Source: Corynebacterium sp. (GTDB lineage Bacteria > Actinomycetota > Actinomycetes > Mycobacteriales > Mycobacteriaceae). Taken from it: 13,100 bases of DNA. Where the stretch lies: positions 1 to 13,100 of the forward strand of contig JAKDIS010000073.1 of the NCBI GenBank assembly GCA_030450335.1, in the 5' to 3' direction. Shown here piece by piece: positions 1 through 7,373 of this stretch (positions within the stretch are counted from its first letter, which is position 1; the number at the start of each line of letters is the position of its first letter). The position numbers and the translations under genes are program-made. Under the pieces are notes generated by a model. The model did no database searches and was not told the origin of the DNA. It was given only the letters and a program-made list of their open reading frames with translations.

Positions 1-13
1 GGCACACTCTCCG

Positions 14-78
14 GCGACACCTTGAGCCCTCAGGTCGAATCTCACGAAGAGAATCGACCTGAGGGCTCAAGGTGTCGC
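14..78. repeat. 25-bp perfect inverted repeat (long hairpin)
   Basis: Positions 14-38 and 54-78 are exact reverse complements (25 bp). Inside them, one A/A mismatch (39/53) is followed by four more pairs (40-43 with 49-52) and a 5-nt loop (44-48). The structure starts 23 nt beyond the CoA-transferase stop codon, so it may act as its transcription terminator. There is no T-run on either side, so it is not a classical intrinsic terminator. A small mobile repeat or a bidirectional terminator are the alternatives. Confidence 0.8.
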
Positions 79-100
79 GACCGGCGCAGCAGAGCGGACG

Positions 101-1603
101 CTACTTGCGCATCGAACCGGTCTCGAGGAACCGGGTGTGGAACTCGAAGGCCTTGGTCAGATCGTGCGGGGTCTGCTGGAACTTCGACTTGGAGGCTGCC
201 TCCACGTACTCCTCCAGCAGCGGCTGGTAGGACGGGTCGGCGACCGCGATCATCTTCTTCACACGGTCACGCGGTGCCAGGCCACGCAGGTCGGCGAAGC
301 CGTTCTCCGTGATGACGACCATGGCGTCGTGCTCGTGGTGGTCGATGTGGGAGGCGAAGGGCACGATGGCGGAGATGTCGCCGCCCTTGGCCACCGACGG
401 GCTGATGAAGGAGGAGATGAAGGCGTTGCGGGTGAAGTCACCCGAGCCGCCGATACCGTTCATCACGCGGGAACCGGAGACGTTGGTGGAGTTGATGTTG
501 CCGTAGATGTCGGCCTCGATCATGCCGTTGGTGGCGATCAGGCCGAGCCGGCGGATGACCTCCGGGTGGTTCGAGACCTGCTGCGGGCGCATGATGATGT
601 TCTCGCGGTACTTCGCGGCCTCCGCGTTCATCTTCTCCGCGTACTCCGGGGACAGGGAGAAGGAGGTCGCCGAGGCGACGGTCATCTTGCCGGCGTCGAT
701 CAGGTCGACCATGCCGTCCTGGATGACCTCGGTGTAGGCGGTGATGTTCTCGAACTTGGAGTCCAGCAGGCCGGCCATCACGGCGTTGGGCACGTTACCG
801 ACACCCGACTGCATGATGTAACGGTCGTAGGACAGGCGGCCGGCGGCGACCTCACCCTCCAGGAAGTCCAGGAAGTGACCGGCGATCTTCTTCGAGGTCT
901 CGTCCGCCGGGGTGAAGGGGGCGTTGCGGTCGGGGGCGTCGGTCTCGACGATCGCCACGATCTTGCTGGTGTCGAACTCCAGGGCGGTACCGCCGATACG
1001 GTCACCGGGGGAGGTGATGTTGATCGGGGTGCGCTGCCCGGCCGGCTCGATGCGGTAGATGTCGTGCATGCCCTCGAGGTCGCGGGACTGCCAGTCGTTG
1101 ACCTCGATGATGACCTTGTCGGCGGCGTCGATGTACTCGAGGTTGTTGCCGACGGCGGAGGACGGGACGACGGTGCCGTCCTCACGGATGGCGACGGCCT
1201 CGATGATGGCGACGTTGAACTTGCCGAAGAAGCCCTCCTGGACCTGCTTGCCCAGGTGGGACAGGTGGATGTCCCAGTACTTCGACTCGCCAGCGTTGAT
1301 CTGCCCACGCAGGACCGGGTCGGAGTTGTACGGGGTGCGGAAGCTGATGGCGTTGGCCTCGGCGAGGACCCCGTCGCAGTCGACCGCGGTGGACGCGCCG
1401 GTGAACAGCTCGATCTGGAACTCGTCGCCCCGGTCGTGTGCGGCCTTGGCCCGCTCCGCGATGGCGGTGGGGAGGACCTTCGGGTAGCCGGCGCCGGTGA
1501 AGCCGGAGGTCCCGACTTTGTCGCCGTTGTTGACGAATTCAGCGGCCTCCTGGGCCGACATGACCTTCGACTTCAGTCCGGTGTGGGCGATGCGCTCAGA
1601 CAC
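101..1603 (-). CDS. actA: Succinyl-CoA:acetate CoA-transferase (acetyl-CoA hydrolase/transferase family)
   Basis: The 500-residue protein belongs to the acetyl-CoA hydrolase/transferase family. It most likely moves CoA between succinyl-CoA (or propionyl-CoA) and acetate in the cytosol, adjusting acetyl-CoA and acetate pools. Visible family features are an N-terminal glycine-rich stretch GFTGAGYPK (34-42), the segment TEVIQDGMVDL (291-301), whose Glu292 is the expected catalytic glutamate forming the glutamyl-CoA thioester, and the CoA/oxyanion loop GIGGSGDF (383-390). Length is normal for the family. The start is GTG at 1603-1601 with GAGGAGA about 5 nt upstream. It is monocistronic here, divergent from dusB, and followed by a long hairpin at 14-78. 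In C. glutamicum the homologue is called actA or cat and works in acetate formation beside the acetate kinase route. Hydrolase versus transferase activity cannot be told from sequence alone; the transferase is the better guess. Confidence 0.93.
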   Translation of the reverse strand: MSERIAHTGLKSKVMSAQEAAEFVNNGDKVGTSGFTGAGYPKVLPTAIAERAKAAHDRGDEFQIELFTGASTAVDCDGVLAEANAISFRTPYNSDPVLRGQINAGESKYWDIHLSHLGKQVQEGFFGKFNVAIIEAVAIREDGTVVPSSAVGNNLEYIDAADKVIIEVNDWQSRDLEGMHDIYRIEPAGQRTPINITSPGDRIGGTALEFDTSKIVAIVETDAPDRNAPFTPADETSKKIAGHFLDFLEGEVAAGRLSYDRYIMQSGVGNVPNAVMAGLLDSKFENITAYTEVIQDGMVDLIDAGKMTVASATSFSLSPEYAEKMNAEAAKYRENIIMRPQQVSNHPEVIRRLGLIATNGMIEADIYGNINSTNVSGSRVMNGIGGSGDFTRNAFISSFISPSVAKGGDISAIVPFASHIDHHEHDAMVVITENGFADLRGLAPRDRVKKMIAVADPSYQPLLEEYVEAASKSKFQQTPHDLTKAFEFHTRFLETGSMRK

Positions 1604-1824
1604 TTTCTCTCCTCATGTTTTGTCCCGTTGTTTTCGGAAGTATCTCTGCAAATATCACGATTGTTTCTGTAGCAAACGTGACCTCTGCCACCATTGATAG
1701 CACAAGAGCGTCCTACGACGGCAGCGAGCAGTCAGGTGCGGGTGTGGCCGCACACAGCTGATTGTAGTGACCGCTCAGATCACAGGACTTTGCACCTCCC
1801 CCACCGTGGTGTGAGAATCGGGGG
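1604..1824. promoter_or_regulatory. Divergent promoter region between the CoA-transferase and dusB
   Basis: This 221-bp stretch carries no gene. Its left half (about 1619-1700) is AT-richer and should hold the promoter of the CoA-transferase gene; I could not pick a convincing -10/-35 pair there. The right half holds the dusB promoter. GTGCGG (1736-1741) and CCGCAC (1748-1753) form a perfect 6-bp inverted repeat with a 6-nt spacer, a possible operator. ACTTTGCA (1787-1794) resembles the core of the RamB acetate-regulator motif and overlaps the dusB -35 box. Both are only candidates. Confidence 0.5.
1790..1824 (+). promoter_or_regulatory. dusB promoter, probably leaderless
   Basis: TTGCAC at 1790-1795 and GAGAAT at 1813-1818 are separated by 17 bp and look like -35 and -10 boxes. 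The GTG start codon lies 6 nt after the -10 box, exactly where transcription should begin. There is no convincing ribosome-binding site, so a leaderless mRNA is the simplest reading. Confidence 0.55.
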
Positions 1825-3015
1825 GTGATCACCACCTCAACCACACCCGCCCTGTCCATCGGACGTTTCGACCTGGACTCCCCCGTCGTCCTGGCACCGA
1901 TGGCCGGCGTCACCAACGTTGCCTTCCGCACCCTGTGCCGCGAGCAGGAGCGCGAGCGCATGGGCAGCGTCGCCGGGCTCTACGTGTGCGAGATGGTCAC
2001 GGCCCGCGCCCTGGTGGAGCGCAACCCGAAGACGATGCACATGACCACCTTCGCCGCGGACGAGGACCCGCGCAGCCTGCAGCTCTACACGACCGACCCG
2101 GAGTACACCTACAAGGCCGCGCGCATGATCGCCGAGGAGGACCTCGCCGACCACATCGACATGAACTTCGGCTGCCCCGTCCCCAAGGTCACCCGCCGCG
2201 GCGGCGGCTCGGCACTGCCGTTCAAGCGGCGTCTCTACGCCTCGATCGTGCGCGCGGCGGTCAAGGGCGTGCAGGACGCCGGGCACCCGGAGATCCCGGT
2301 CACCGTGAAGTTCCGCGTCGGCATCGACGACGACCACCACACCCACCTCGACGCCGGACGCATCGCCGCCGACGAGGGCGCGGCCGCCGTCGCCTGCCAC
2401 GGCCGCACCGCCGCGCAGCGCTACTCCGGCACCGCGAGCTGGGACGAGATCGCCCGGCTCGTCGAGCACATGGACGGCACCGGCGTGCCGGTGCTCGGCA
2501 ACGGCGACATCTTCAAGGCGTCGGACGCCGCGGCGATGATGGAGCGCACCGGCTGCGACGGCGTCGTCGTCGGACGCGGGTGCCTGGGTCGCCCGTGGCT
2601 GTTCGCCGAGCTCTCGGCGAACCTGCGCGGGCTGCCCGTGCCGGCCGAGCCCACCCTGGCGGAGGTGTGCCGGATCATCATGCGTCACGCCGAGCTGCTC
2701 TCCGCCCACGAGGGCGAGCAGTACGGCGTGCGCGAGATGCGCAAGCACATGGCCTGGTACATGCGCGGTTTCCCCGCCGGTGGTGACGTGCGCCGCCAGC
2801 TGTCCCAGATCACCGACCTGGAGTCGCTGCGCCGCGTCCTGGACCCGATGTGGGAGTCGACGGCCACCGCCGTGGACGCCGACGGTGCGCGTGGCCGCCA
2901 GGGCTCGCCCGGCAAGGTCGCGCTGCCCGACCGCTGGCTGGACGATCCCGAGGATCTGACCAGCACCGTTGCCGAGGATCCCGAGGCCGACGGGGCAGCA
3001 CTCAACGGCGGTTAA
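1825..3015 (+). CDS. dusB: tRNA-dihydrouridine synthase (DusB family)
   Basis: This flavoenzyme reduces specific uridines of tRNA to dihydrouridine using FMN and NADPH. The 396-residue protein has the TIM-barrel signature in order: the FMN-binding start LAPMAGVTNVAFR (23-35); MNFGCPVPKV (113-122) with the catalytic Cys117; CHGRTAAQRYSG (181-192); and the phosphate-binding loops NGDI (216-219) and GRGCLGRPW (240-248). The C-terminal helical tRNA-binding part contains RKHMAWYMRGFPAG (326-339). The last 50 or so residues are acidic, poorly conserved and likely disordered. The GTG start at 1825 is supported by a -10 box 6 nt upstream. phoU follows on the same strand after 65 nt but has its own promoter signal. 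A dusB homologue also neighbours phoY2 (phoU) in mycobacteria. Confidence 0.95.
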   Translation: MITTSTTPALSIGRFDLDSPVVLAPMAGVTNVAFRTLCREQERERMGSVAGLYVCEMVTARALVERNPKTMHMTTFAADEDPRSLQLYTTDPEYTYKAARMIAEEDLADHIDMNFGCPVPKVTRRGGGSALPFKRRLYASIVRAAVKGVQDAGHPEIPVTVKFRVGIDDDHHTHLDAGRIAADEGAAAVACHGRTAAQRYSGTASWDEIARLVEHMDGTGVPVLGNGDIFKASDAAAMMERTGCDGVVVGRGCLGRPWLFAELSANLRGLPVPAEPTLAEVCRIIMRHAELLSAHEGEQYGVREMRKHMAWYMRGFPAGGDVRRQLSQITDLESLRRVLDPMWESTATAVDADGARGRQGSPGKVALPDRWLDDPEDLTSTVAEDPEADGAALNGG

Positions 3016-3038
3016 TAACTTTTACGAACGTACCCTCC

Positions 3039-3080
3039 GTTCACCGAGCAGAACGGGCGTACCGGCCGTACACTGGCGCC
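3039..3080 (+). promoter_or_regulatory. phoU promoter with -10 box and a possible PhoR half-site
   Basis: TACACT at 3069-3074 is a good -10 box ending 6 nt before the phoU ATG, which implies a leaderless transcript. No good -35 is seen 16-18 bp upstream. GTTCACC at 3039-3045 equals the core of the second Pho-box unit in front of pstS. The preceding 11 bp match poorly, so direct control by the phosphate regulator PhoR is only a possibility. Confidence 0.45.
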
Positions 3081-3818
3081 ATGCGCACCGTGTACCAGGA
3101 ACAGATGCGGATCTTCGCCCATGAGCTCGCACTCATGGCCGACCAGGTCCGGCAGATGATGTCTCAGGCGTGCGACGCCCTGTTCAACCAGGACATCGAC
3201 ACCGCCGAGCAGGTTCTCAGCTCCGTCACCGCCATCGAGGACCTCCGTCAGAGTGCCGAGTCCCGCTCCTTCGAGCTGCTCGCCCTGGAGGGCCCCGTGG
3301 CACGCGACCTCCGCCAGGTCGTCTCCGGCACCTACATCGTCGAGGACCTGGCCCGCATGGCCACCCTCGCCGTGCACATCGCCCGCACCTCGCGGCGCCG
3401 CCACCCGGAGTCGGCCGTGCCGGAGATCACCCAGCCCTACTTCCGCGAGATGGCGCGCCTGGTCGACGGCATCGGCGAGAAGCTGCACGACGTGCTCGTC
3501 ACCTACGACCCGGAGAAGGCCATGGAGCTCGCCCTCGACGACGACGCCGTCGACGACCTCCACGAGCACATGTTCCACATCACCGGCAAGAAGGAGTGGC
3601 CCTACCCGGTCTCCGCCGCCGTGGACGTGACCCTGCTGTCCCGCTTCTTCGAACGCTACTCCGACCACGCGGTGAACATCGGCACCCGCGTGGTGTACCT
3701 CGCCACCGGCAAGCGTCCCCAGGAATACGAGGTGTCCCGGCGCTCCGAGGAGCAGCAGGAGACCATGCGCGAGCAGTTCGACGAGATCCGCCGCCGCTAC
3801 GGCGCCGACCCGTTCTAA
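3081..3818 (+). CDS. phoU: Phosphate transport/signalling regulator PhoU
   Basis: The 245-residue cytosolic protein has two three-helix PhoU domains (about 1-115 and 116-220). It restrains the Pst transporter and relays phosphate status to the two-component system. The second domain keeps the metal-cluster motif ERYSDHAVNI (191-200), with Glu191, Arg192 and Asp195. In the first domain the equivalent stretch EDLARMATLAVHI (88-100) keeps the acidic pair and Arg92, but the Asp position is occupied by neutral residues. The highly charged tail (220-242) is predicted helical. The start is ATG at 3081. An upstream in-frame extension to 2850 is rejected because it runs through the dusB 3' end and past the -10 box. 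phoU is transcribed away from, and on the opposite strand to, pstSCAB, as with mycobacterial phoY2. Confidence 0.95.
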   Translation: MRTVYQEQMRIFAHELALMADQVRQMMSQACDALFNQDIDTAEQVLSSVTAIEDLRQSAESRSFELLALEGPVARDLRQVVSGTYIVEDLARMATLAVHIARTSRRRHPESAVPEITQPYFREMARLVDGIGEKLHDVLVTYDPEKAMELALDDDAVDDLHEHMFHITGKKEWPYPVSAAVDVTLLSRFFERYSDHAVNIGTRVVYLATGKRPQEYEVSRRSEEQQETMREQFDEIRRRYGADPF

Positions 3819-3847
3819 AGGTCCCCCTCCCCCACGTCCACGCGCGG

Positions 3848-3886
3848 ACAACCCCCCAGGTCGGCATCACCGACCTGGGGGGTTGT
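3848..3886. terminator. Bidirectional intrinsic terminator between phoU and the kinase-like gene
   Basis: Positions 3848-3864 pair perfectly with 3870-3886 (17 bp, including a run of six C/G pairs) around a 5-nt loop. On the plus strand the stem ends in TTGTTCGT, a short T-rich tail serving phoU. It lies 30 nt after the phoU stop and 28 nt after the stop of the convergent gene, so it can end both transcripts, although the minus-strand tail is not T-rich. Confidence 0.8.
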
Positions 3887-3899
3887 TCGTCCGGGGCGC

Positions 3900-3927
3900 G
3901 TCAGTCCTGCGCGGTCAGTCCTGCGCG
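3900..3927. repeat. 14-bp tandem duplication at the kinase-like gene 3' end
   Basis: Positions 3900-3913 and 3914-3927 are identical (GTCAGTCCTGCGCG). The second copy, in gene orientation the first, contains the TGA stop codon at 3917-3915. The other copy lies just beyond it in a different frame. It looks like a slippage duplication with little effect on the protein. Confidence 0.85.
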
Positions 3928-4433
3928 GTGAGTGCCGTCAACGCCGCCAGTGCCGCGTCCGCCAGCACCTCCGGGGACTGCGCGGCGTCCACCCGCACGC
4001 CGGCCTCGTCGGCGCGCAGGCGCTCCAGCTCGGCGTACTGGGCGGTGAGCACCTCTTCGTCCGGGTACTCGCCGGTCCGCTTCAGCGAGCGGTCGCGGAT
4101 CACGTCGGCGGTGCCGTGCACGTGCACGAAGAACACGAAGCCCTCGGCCTCGCGGAAGATGTCGCGTGCACGGCGCCCCAGCCCCAGGCTCACCACCACC
4201 GTGGAGTTCCCCTGCTGCGCCTGCTCCGTCAGCCAGTCGCGGATGGAGTACGCCCACGGCAGGCGTTCCTCCGGTGTCAGGAAGCCGCCGGCCTCCATCC
4301 GGCTGCGGACCTCCTCGGGCTGCAGCCCCTCCGCCGTCGCCCCGGTGAACCCGGTGCGCTGCTGCAGCTCAGCGGCCAGCGGAGCCTTGCCGCTGCCGCT
4401 CACCCCCATCAGGACGATATGTACCGGTGCCAT
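3915..4433 (-). CDS. Gluconokinase-like P-loop protein with altered active site
   Basis: The 172-residue protein matches the small gluconokinase (GntK) family over its whole length. Recognisable parts are the P-loop GVSGSGKAP (10-18), the lid-region motif EERLPW (55-60), a relic of the SALKRxYRD motif (SLGLGRRARD, 82-91) and the GTADVIRDRSLKR stretch (107-119). Key residues differ from active enzymes. The Ser/Thr after the P-loop lysine is Ala17, the DGD substrate motif is replaced around Thr33-Glu35, and the conserved GHF is GEY (121-123). Phosphorylation of gluconate is therefore doubtful; a regulatory or different substrate role is possible. ATG at 4433 is preferred over the GTG one codon upstream because AAAGGAG then sits 6 nt away. 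It follows pstB by 65 nt on the same strand and may be cotranscribed with the phosphate genes. Confidence 0.82.
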   Translation of the reverse strand: MAPVHIVLMGVSGSGKAPLAAELQQRTGFTGATAEGLQPEEVRSRMEAGGFLTPEERLPWAYSIRDWLTEQAQQGNSTVVVSLGLGRRARDIFREAEGFVFFVHVHGTADVIRDRSLKRTGEYPDEEVLTAQYAELERLRADEAGVRVDAAQSPEVLADAALAALTALTAQD

Positions 4434-4450
4434 CACCGACTCCTTTCACT

Positions 4451-4497
4451 TTCCCCCACTCTGGCACAGAACCGTCGTCGGGGGTGGGAGTGGGGAA
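4451..4497 (-). terminator. Possible weak terminator or attenuating hairpin after pstB
   Basis: In the 65-nt gap between pstB and the kinase-like gene, 4451-4461 and 4488-4497 pair over 10 bp with one bulged base and a 26-nt loop. There is no T-tract. It could reduce, rather than stop, transcription into the downstream gene. Confidence is low. Confidence 0.3.
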
Positions 4498-4498
4498 T

Positions 4499-5275
4499 CT
4501 AGCCGAAGCGCCCGGAGATGTAGTCCTCGGTCTCCTTGCGCTCCGGGCTCTCGAAGATCTTCTTCGTCGGCCCGACCTCCACCAGCTTGCCGGGCTTACC
4601 CGTGGCCTCCAGGGAGTAGAACGCGGTCTGGTCGGACACGCGCGCAGCCTGCTGCATGTTGTGCGTGACGATCACGATGGTGAACTCCTCCTTCAGCTCG
4701 TGGATGAGGTCCTCCACCGCCAGCGTCGAGATCGGGTCCAGTGCCGAGCACGGCTCGTCCATGAGCAGCACCTCCGGCTCCACGGCGATCGCCCGGGCGA
4801 TGCACAGTCGCTGCTGCTGACCGCCAGAGAGCCCGCCGCCGGGCTTGTCGAGGCGGTCCTTGACCTCCTCCCACAGGTTCGCCGAGCGCAGGGACTTCTC
4901 GGCGACCTCGCGCAGCTTCTTCTTGTTCTTCTCGCCGGCGAGCTTGAGCCCGGCGATCACGTTCTCCTCGATGGACATCGTGGGGAACGGGTTGGCCTTC
5001 TGGAACACCATGCCGATGGTGTTGCGCACGCCGACGGGGTCGATGTTGCGGCCGTAGATGTTCTCGCCGTCCAACAGGACGTCGCCCTCCACGTAGGCGC
5101 CCGGGATGACCTCGTGCATACGGTTGAGCGTGCGCAGGACGGTGGACTTGCCACAACCGGACGGGCCGATGAAGGCCGTCACGGAGCGCGGCGGAACCTC
5201 CAGGTTGACGTCCTTCACCGCGTGGAAGTCCCCGTAGTAGATGTTCACGTCGTGCAGGTCGAGGCGTTTGGCCAT
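4499..5275 (-). CDS. pstB: Phosphate ABC transporter ATP-binding protein PstB
   Basis: This is the ATPase of the high-affinity PstSCAB phosphate importer, on the cytoplasmic face of the membrane. The 258-residue protein has every ABC motif in order: Walker [10 protein letters not shown] (37-45), the Q-loop Gln92 in VFQKANPFP, the ABC signature LSGGQQQR (149-156), Walker B VLLMDEP (169-175) and the H-loop His205 in [13 protein letters not shown]. The phrase [15 protein letters not shown] and the C-terminal [18 protein letters not shown] are typical of PstB. The ATG start at 5275 is preceded by AAGGAAA. It is the last pst gene of the operon, 34 nt after pstA. Confidence 0.98.
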   Translation of the reverse strand: MAKRLDLHDVNIYYGDFHAVKDVNLEVPPRSVTAFIGPSGCGKSTVLRTLNRMHEVIPGAYVEGDVLLDGENIYGRNIDPVGVRNTIGMVFQKANPFPTMSIEENVIAGLKLAGEKNKKKLREVAEKSLRSANLWEEVKDRLDKPGGGLSGGQQQRLCIARAIAVEPEVLLMDEPCSALDPISTLAVEDLIHELKEEFTIVIVTHNMQQAARVSDQTAFYSLEATGKPGKLVEVGPTKKIFESPERKETEDYISGRFG

Positions 5276-5309
5276 GGTCTGTTTCCTTAGCTGGTTTTCT
5301 GGCTGGTCT

Positions 5310-6251
5310 CTAGCTGGACTTGATCGAGAACTTGTTGGAGATGAACCGCGCCCCGATGTTCAGTGCGCCGATGAGGACCACGAGGGTCAGGGCCGCGCCC
5401 CACAGTCGAAGCAGCACCTCGTCGCTGGCCTGCAGCTTGTACATCTCCAGCATGAACAGGGGCAGCGAACTCTGGTTGCCGTCGAAGACGTTCCAGTTGA
5501 TCACCGGGGTCGCGCCGACGAGGATCAGCACGGGGGCGGACTCACCCATCACGCGGGCCACGGCGAGCATCACGCCGGTGACGATGCCGGACAGGGCGGT
5601 GGGTAGCACGATGCGCACGATCGTCTTCCACTTGGGCACGCCCAGGGCGTAGGCCGCCTCACGCAGGTCCATCGGCACGATGCGCAGCATCTCCTCGGTG
5701 TTGCGCACGATCACCGGCACCATCAGCAGCACCAGCGACAGCGACACGGCGAAGCCCGAGCGCTCGAAGCCGAACATGGTGATCCACAGGGCGTAGACGA
5801 ACAGGGCCGCCACGATGGAGGGCACACCGGTGAGGATGTCGACCATGAACGTGGTGGTGCGTCCCAGCCAGCCGCCACGGGAGTACTCCACGAGGTAGAC
5901 GGCGGTGAAGATGCCGACGGGCACGGAGATCACGGTGGTCACCGCGACCTGGGTCAGCGTGCCGATCACGGCGTGCACGATGCCGCCGCCGGCGACGTTG
6001 GAGAGCTGGCCGAACATGTCGTAGATCCACCAGTCCACGCTGAGCAGGGCGGGGATGCCGCGCTGCACGAGCACGAACAGGACCCACACCAGCGGGAGGA
6101 TCGCCAGGCCCATGGTCGCGTAGATGACCACGGTGGCCAGGACGTTGCGGGCCTTACGGCCGGTGGAGATGTCGGTGAAGCCGCTCGGCGCCAGTGCGGA
6201 GTGCGGGCGGTTGTCGAGCTCGGTGGGGTCAGTGGGCACAGACGTGGCCAT
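5310..6251 (-). CDS. pstA: Phosphate ABC transporter permease PstA
   Basis: One of the two inner-membrane channel subunits of the phosphate importer, 313 residues. A roughly 35-residue cytoplasmic leader precedes about six hydrophobic segments (near 35-62, 92-121, 133-152, 164-182, 212-232 and 285-303). The permease EAA loop, [13 protein letters not shown] (198-210), contacts PstB and is followed by the family phrase [10 protein letters not shown] (231-240). The ATG start at 6251 has AAAGGA about 8 nt upstream. It lies 17 nt after the pstC stop and 34 nt before pstB, a tight operon arrangement. Confidence 0.97.
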   Translation of the reverse strand: MATSVPTDPTELDNRPHSALAPSGFTDISTGRKARNVLATVVIYATMGLAILPLVWVLFVLVQRGIPALLSVDWWIYDMFGQLSNVAGGGIVHAVIGTLTQVAVTTVISVPVGIFTAVYLVEYSRGGWLGRTTTFMVDILTGVPSIVAALFVYALWITMFGFERSGFAVSLSLVLLMVPVIVRNTEEMLRIVPMDLREAAYALGVPKWKTIVRIVLPTALSGIVTGVMLAVARVMGESAPVLILVGATPVINWNVFDGNQSSLPLFMLEMYKLQASDEVLLRLWGAALTLVVLIGALNIGARFISNKFSIKSS

Positions 6252-6268
6252 CGCAGTCGTCCTTTCCG

Positions 6269-7372
6269 CTACTTGGTGTTGTTGACCAGCGACCGGGCGG
6301 CGGCGTTGACCAGGAAGGTCAGCACGAACAGCACCAGTCCGGCGGCGATGTAGGCGCCGGCCTTGAGGTCGTCGTTGAATTCGGGGGCTGCGTTGGCGAT
6401 GGCGGTGGCGAAGGTCGTGCCGCCGTCCATCAACGATCCGCGGAAGCCGGGGGCCGAGGCGATGACCATGTACAGCGCCATCGTCTCACCGAGCGCGCGG
6501 CCCAGGCCGAGCATCGCGCCGGAGATGTAGCCGGACCTGCCGAACGGCAGGACGGTCATGCGCACCACCTCCCAGCGCGTCGCGCCGAGGGCGAGTGCCG
6601 CCTCGATCTGACCCCGCGGGGTCTGGACGAACACCTCGCGCGCCGTGGCGGCGATGATCGGCAGGATCATGATCGCCAGGACGATGCCACCGGTGAAGAT
6701 GTTGCGGCTGGTCGAGAACGCCGGTGAGGTGCCCTGCTCCCAGTTGAAGAGGATGAACCCGCCGGCCCAGCCGGTGAGCCACTCGTAGAACCCGCCGAGG
6801 GCCGGGCCGAGCACCTGCATGCCCCAGATGCCGAAGACGATGGACGGCACCGCGGCGAGCAGGTCGATGACGAATCCCAGCGGCCGCACCGCCCGCTTCG
6901 GGCAGTAGTTCGACAGGAACACGGCGATGCCCAGGGCGACGGGCATGGCGATCAGCAGTGCCAGCACCGAGACCATCACGGTGGTGAAGAACATGTTCGG
7001 GATCCCGAACTGCATCCACCCGCCCTCGTTGGTGCTGTGGTTCAGGTCCCAGCGGTCACCGTAGGTGAAGAAGCTGAGGAACCCGTCGCGTTCCCGCGAC
7101 AGCGCGGGGATCGCCTGCAGCAGCAGGAACAGTCCGATGGCGCCGATGATCACGGTGATCAGCGCGGCGGCACCGGTCGACAGCGTCTCGAAGACGCGGT
7201 CCCCGGTGCGCTTCACCGCACCGTCGGAACCGCGGCGGGACGCGCCGGATGCGCCGGCGGCACCGTCAGTGCCGGACGTGCCGGACGCCGCGGCGTCCTG
7301 CGTCGTGCCGTCCTGCCCGCCGTCTGCCGCCACGGGCGTCTCGGGGTCCGTCTCGGGGTGGGAGTTGGTCAT
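6269..7372 (-). CDS. pstC: Phosphate ABC transporter permease PstC
   Basis: The second channel subunit of the phosphate importer, 367 residues. It begins with an unusual hydrophilic region of about 58 residues rich in Gly, Ala, Ser, Thr and Asp, predicted disordered and cytoplasmic. The first membrane helix follows (about 67-88), with further helices near 129-152, 165-190, 228-245, 285-305 and 340-358. The EAA loop is EAALALGATRWEVV (247-260), followed by the typical LGRALGETMA (280-289). The ATG is separated from the pstS TAG by one base and has no clear ribosome-binding site of its own, so it is probably translationally coupled to pstS. Confidence 0.97.
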   Translation of the reverse strand: MTNSHPETDPETPVAADGGQDGTTQDAAASGTSGTDGAAGASGASRRGSDGAVKRTGDRVFETLSTGAAALITVIIGAIGLFLLLQAIPALSRERDGFLSFFTYGDRWDLNHSTNEGGWMQFGIPNMFFTTVMVSVLALLIAMPVALGIAVFLSNYCPKRAVRPLGFVIDLLAAVPSIVFGIWGMQVLGPALGGFYEWLTGWAGGFILFNWEQGTSPAFSTSRNIFTGGIVLAIMILPIIAATAREVFVQTPRGQIEAALALGATRWEVVRMTVLPFGRSGYISGAMLGLGRALGETMALYMVIASAPGFRGSLMDGGTTFATAIANAAPEFNDDLKAGAYIAAGLVLFVLTFLVNAAARSLVNNTK

Positions 7373-7373
7373 G

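Noticed and set aside
137..1672. 511-residue open frame on the plus strand opposite the CoA-transferase
   Set aside because: It is antisense to a clear enzyme gene and its product is a low-complexity Gly/Val/Asp/Leu-rich string typical of a high-GC shadow frame.
1767..1783. GTGA...TCAC dyad as a GlxR (CRP-type) site
   Set aside because: The half-sites are 9 bp apart; the GlxR consensus needs 6.
2850..3080. Longer N-terminus for phoU, starting inside dusB
   Set aside because: The added residues are Arg-rich out-of-frame dusB sequence, and the promoter -10 box lies after them. The PhoU family begins at the ATG at 3081.
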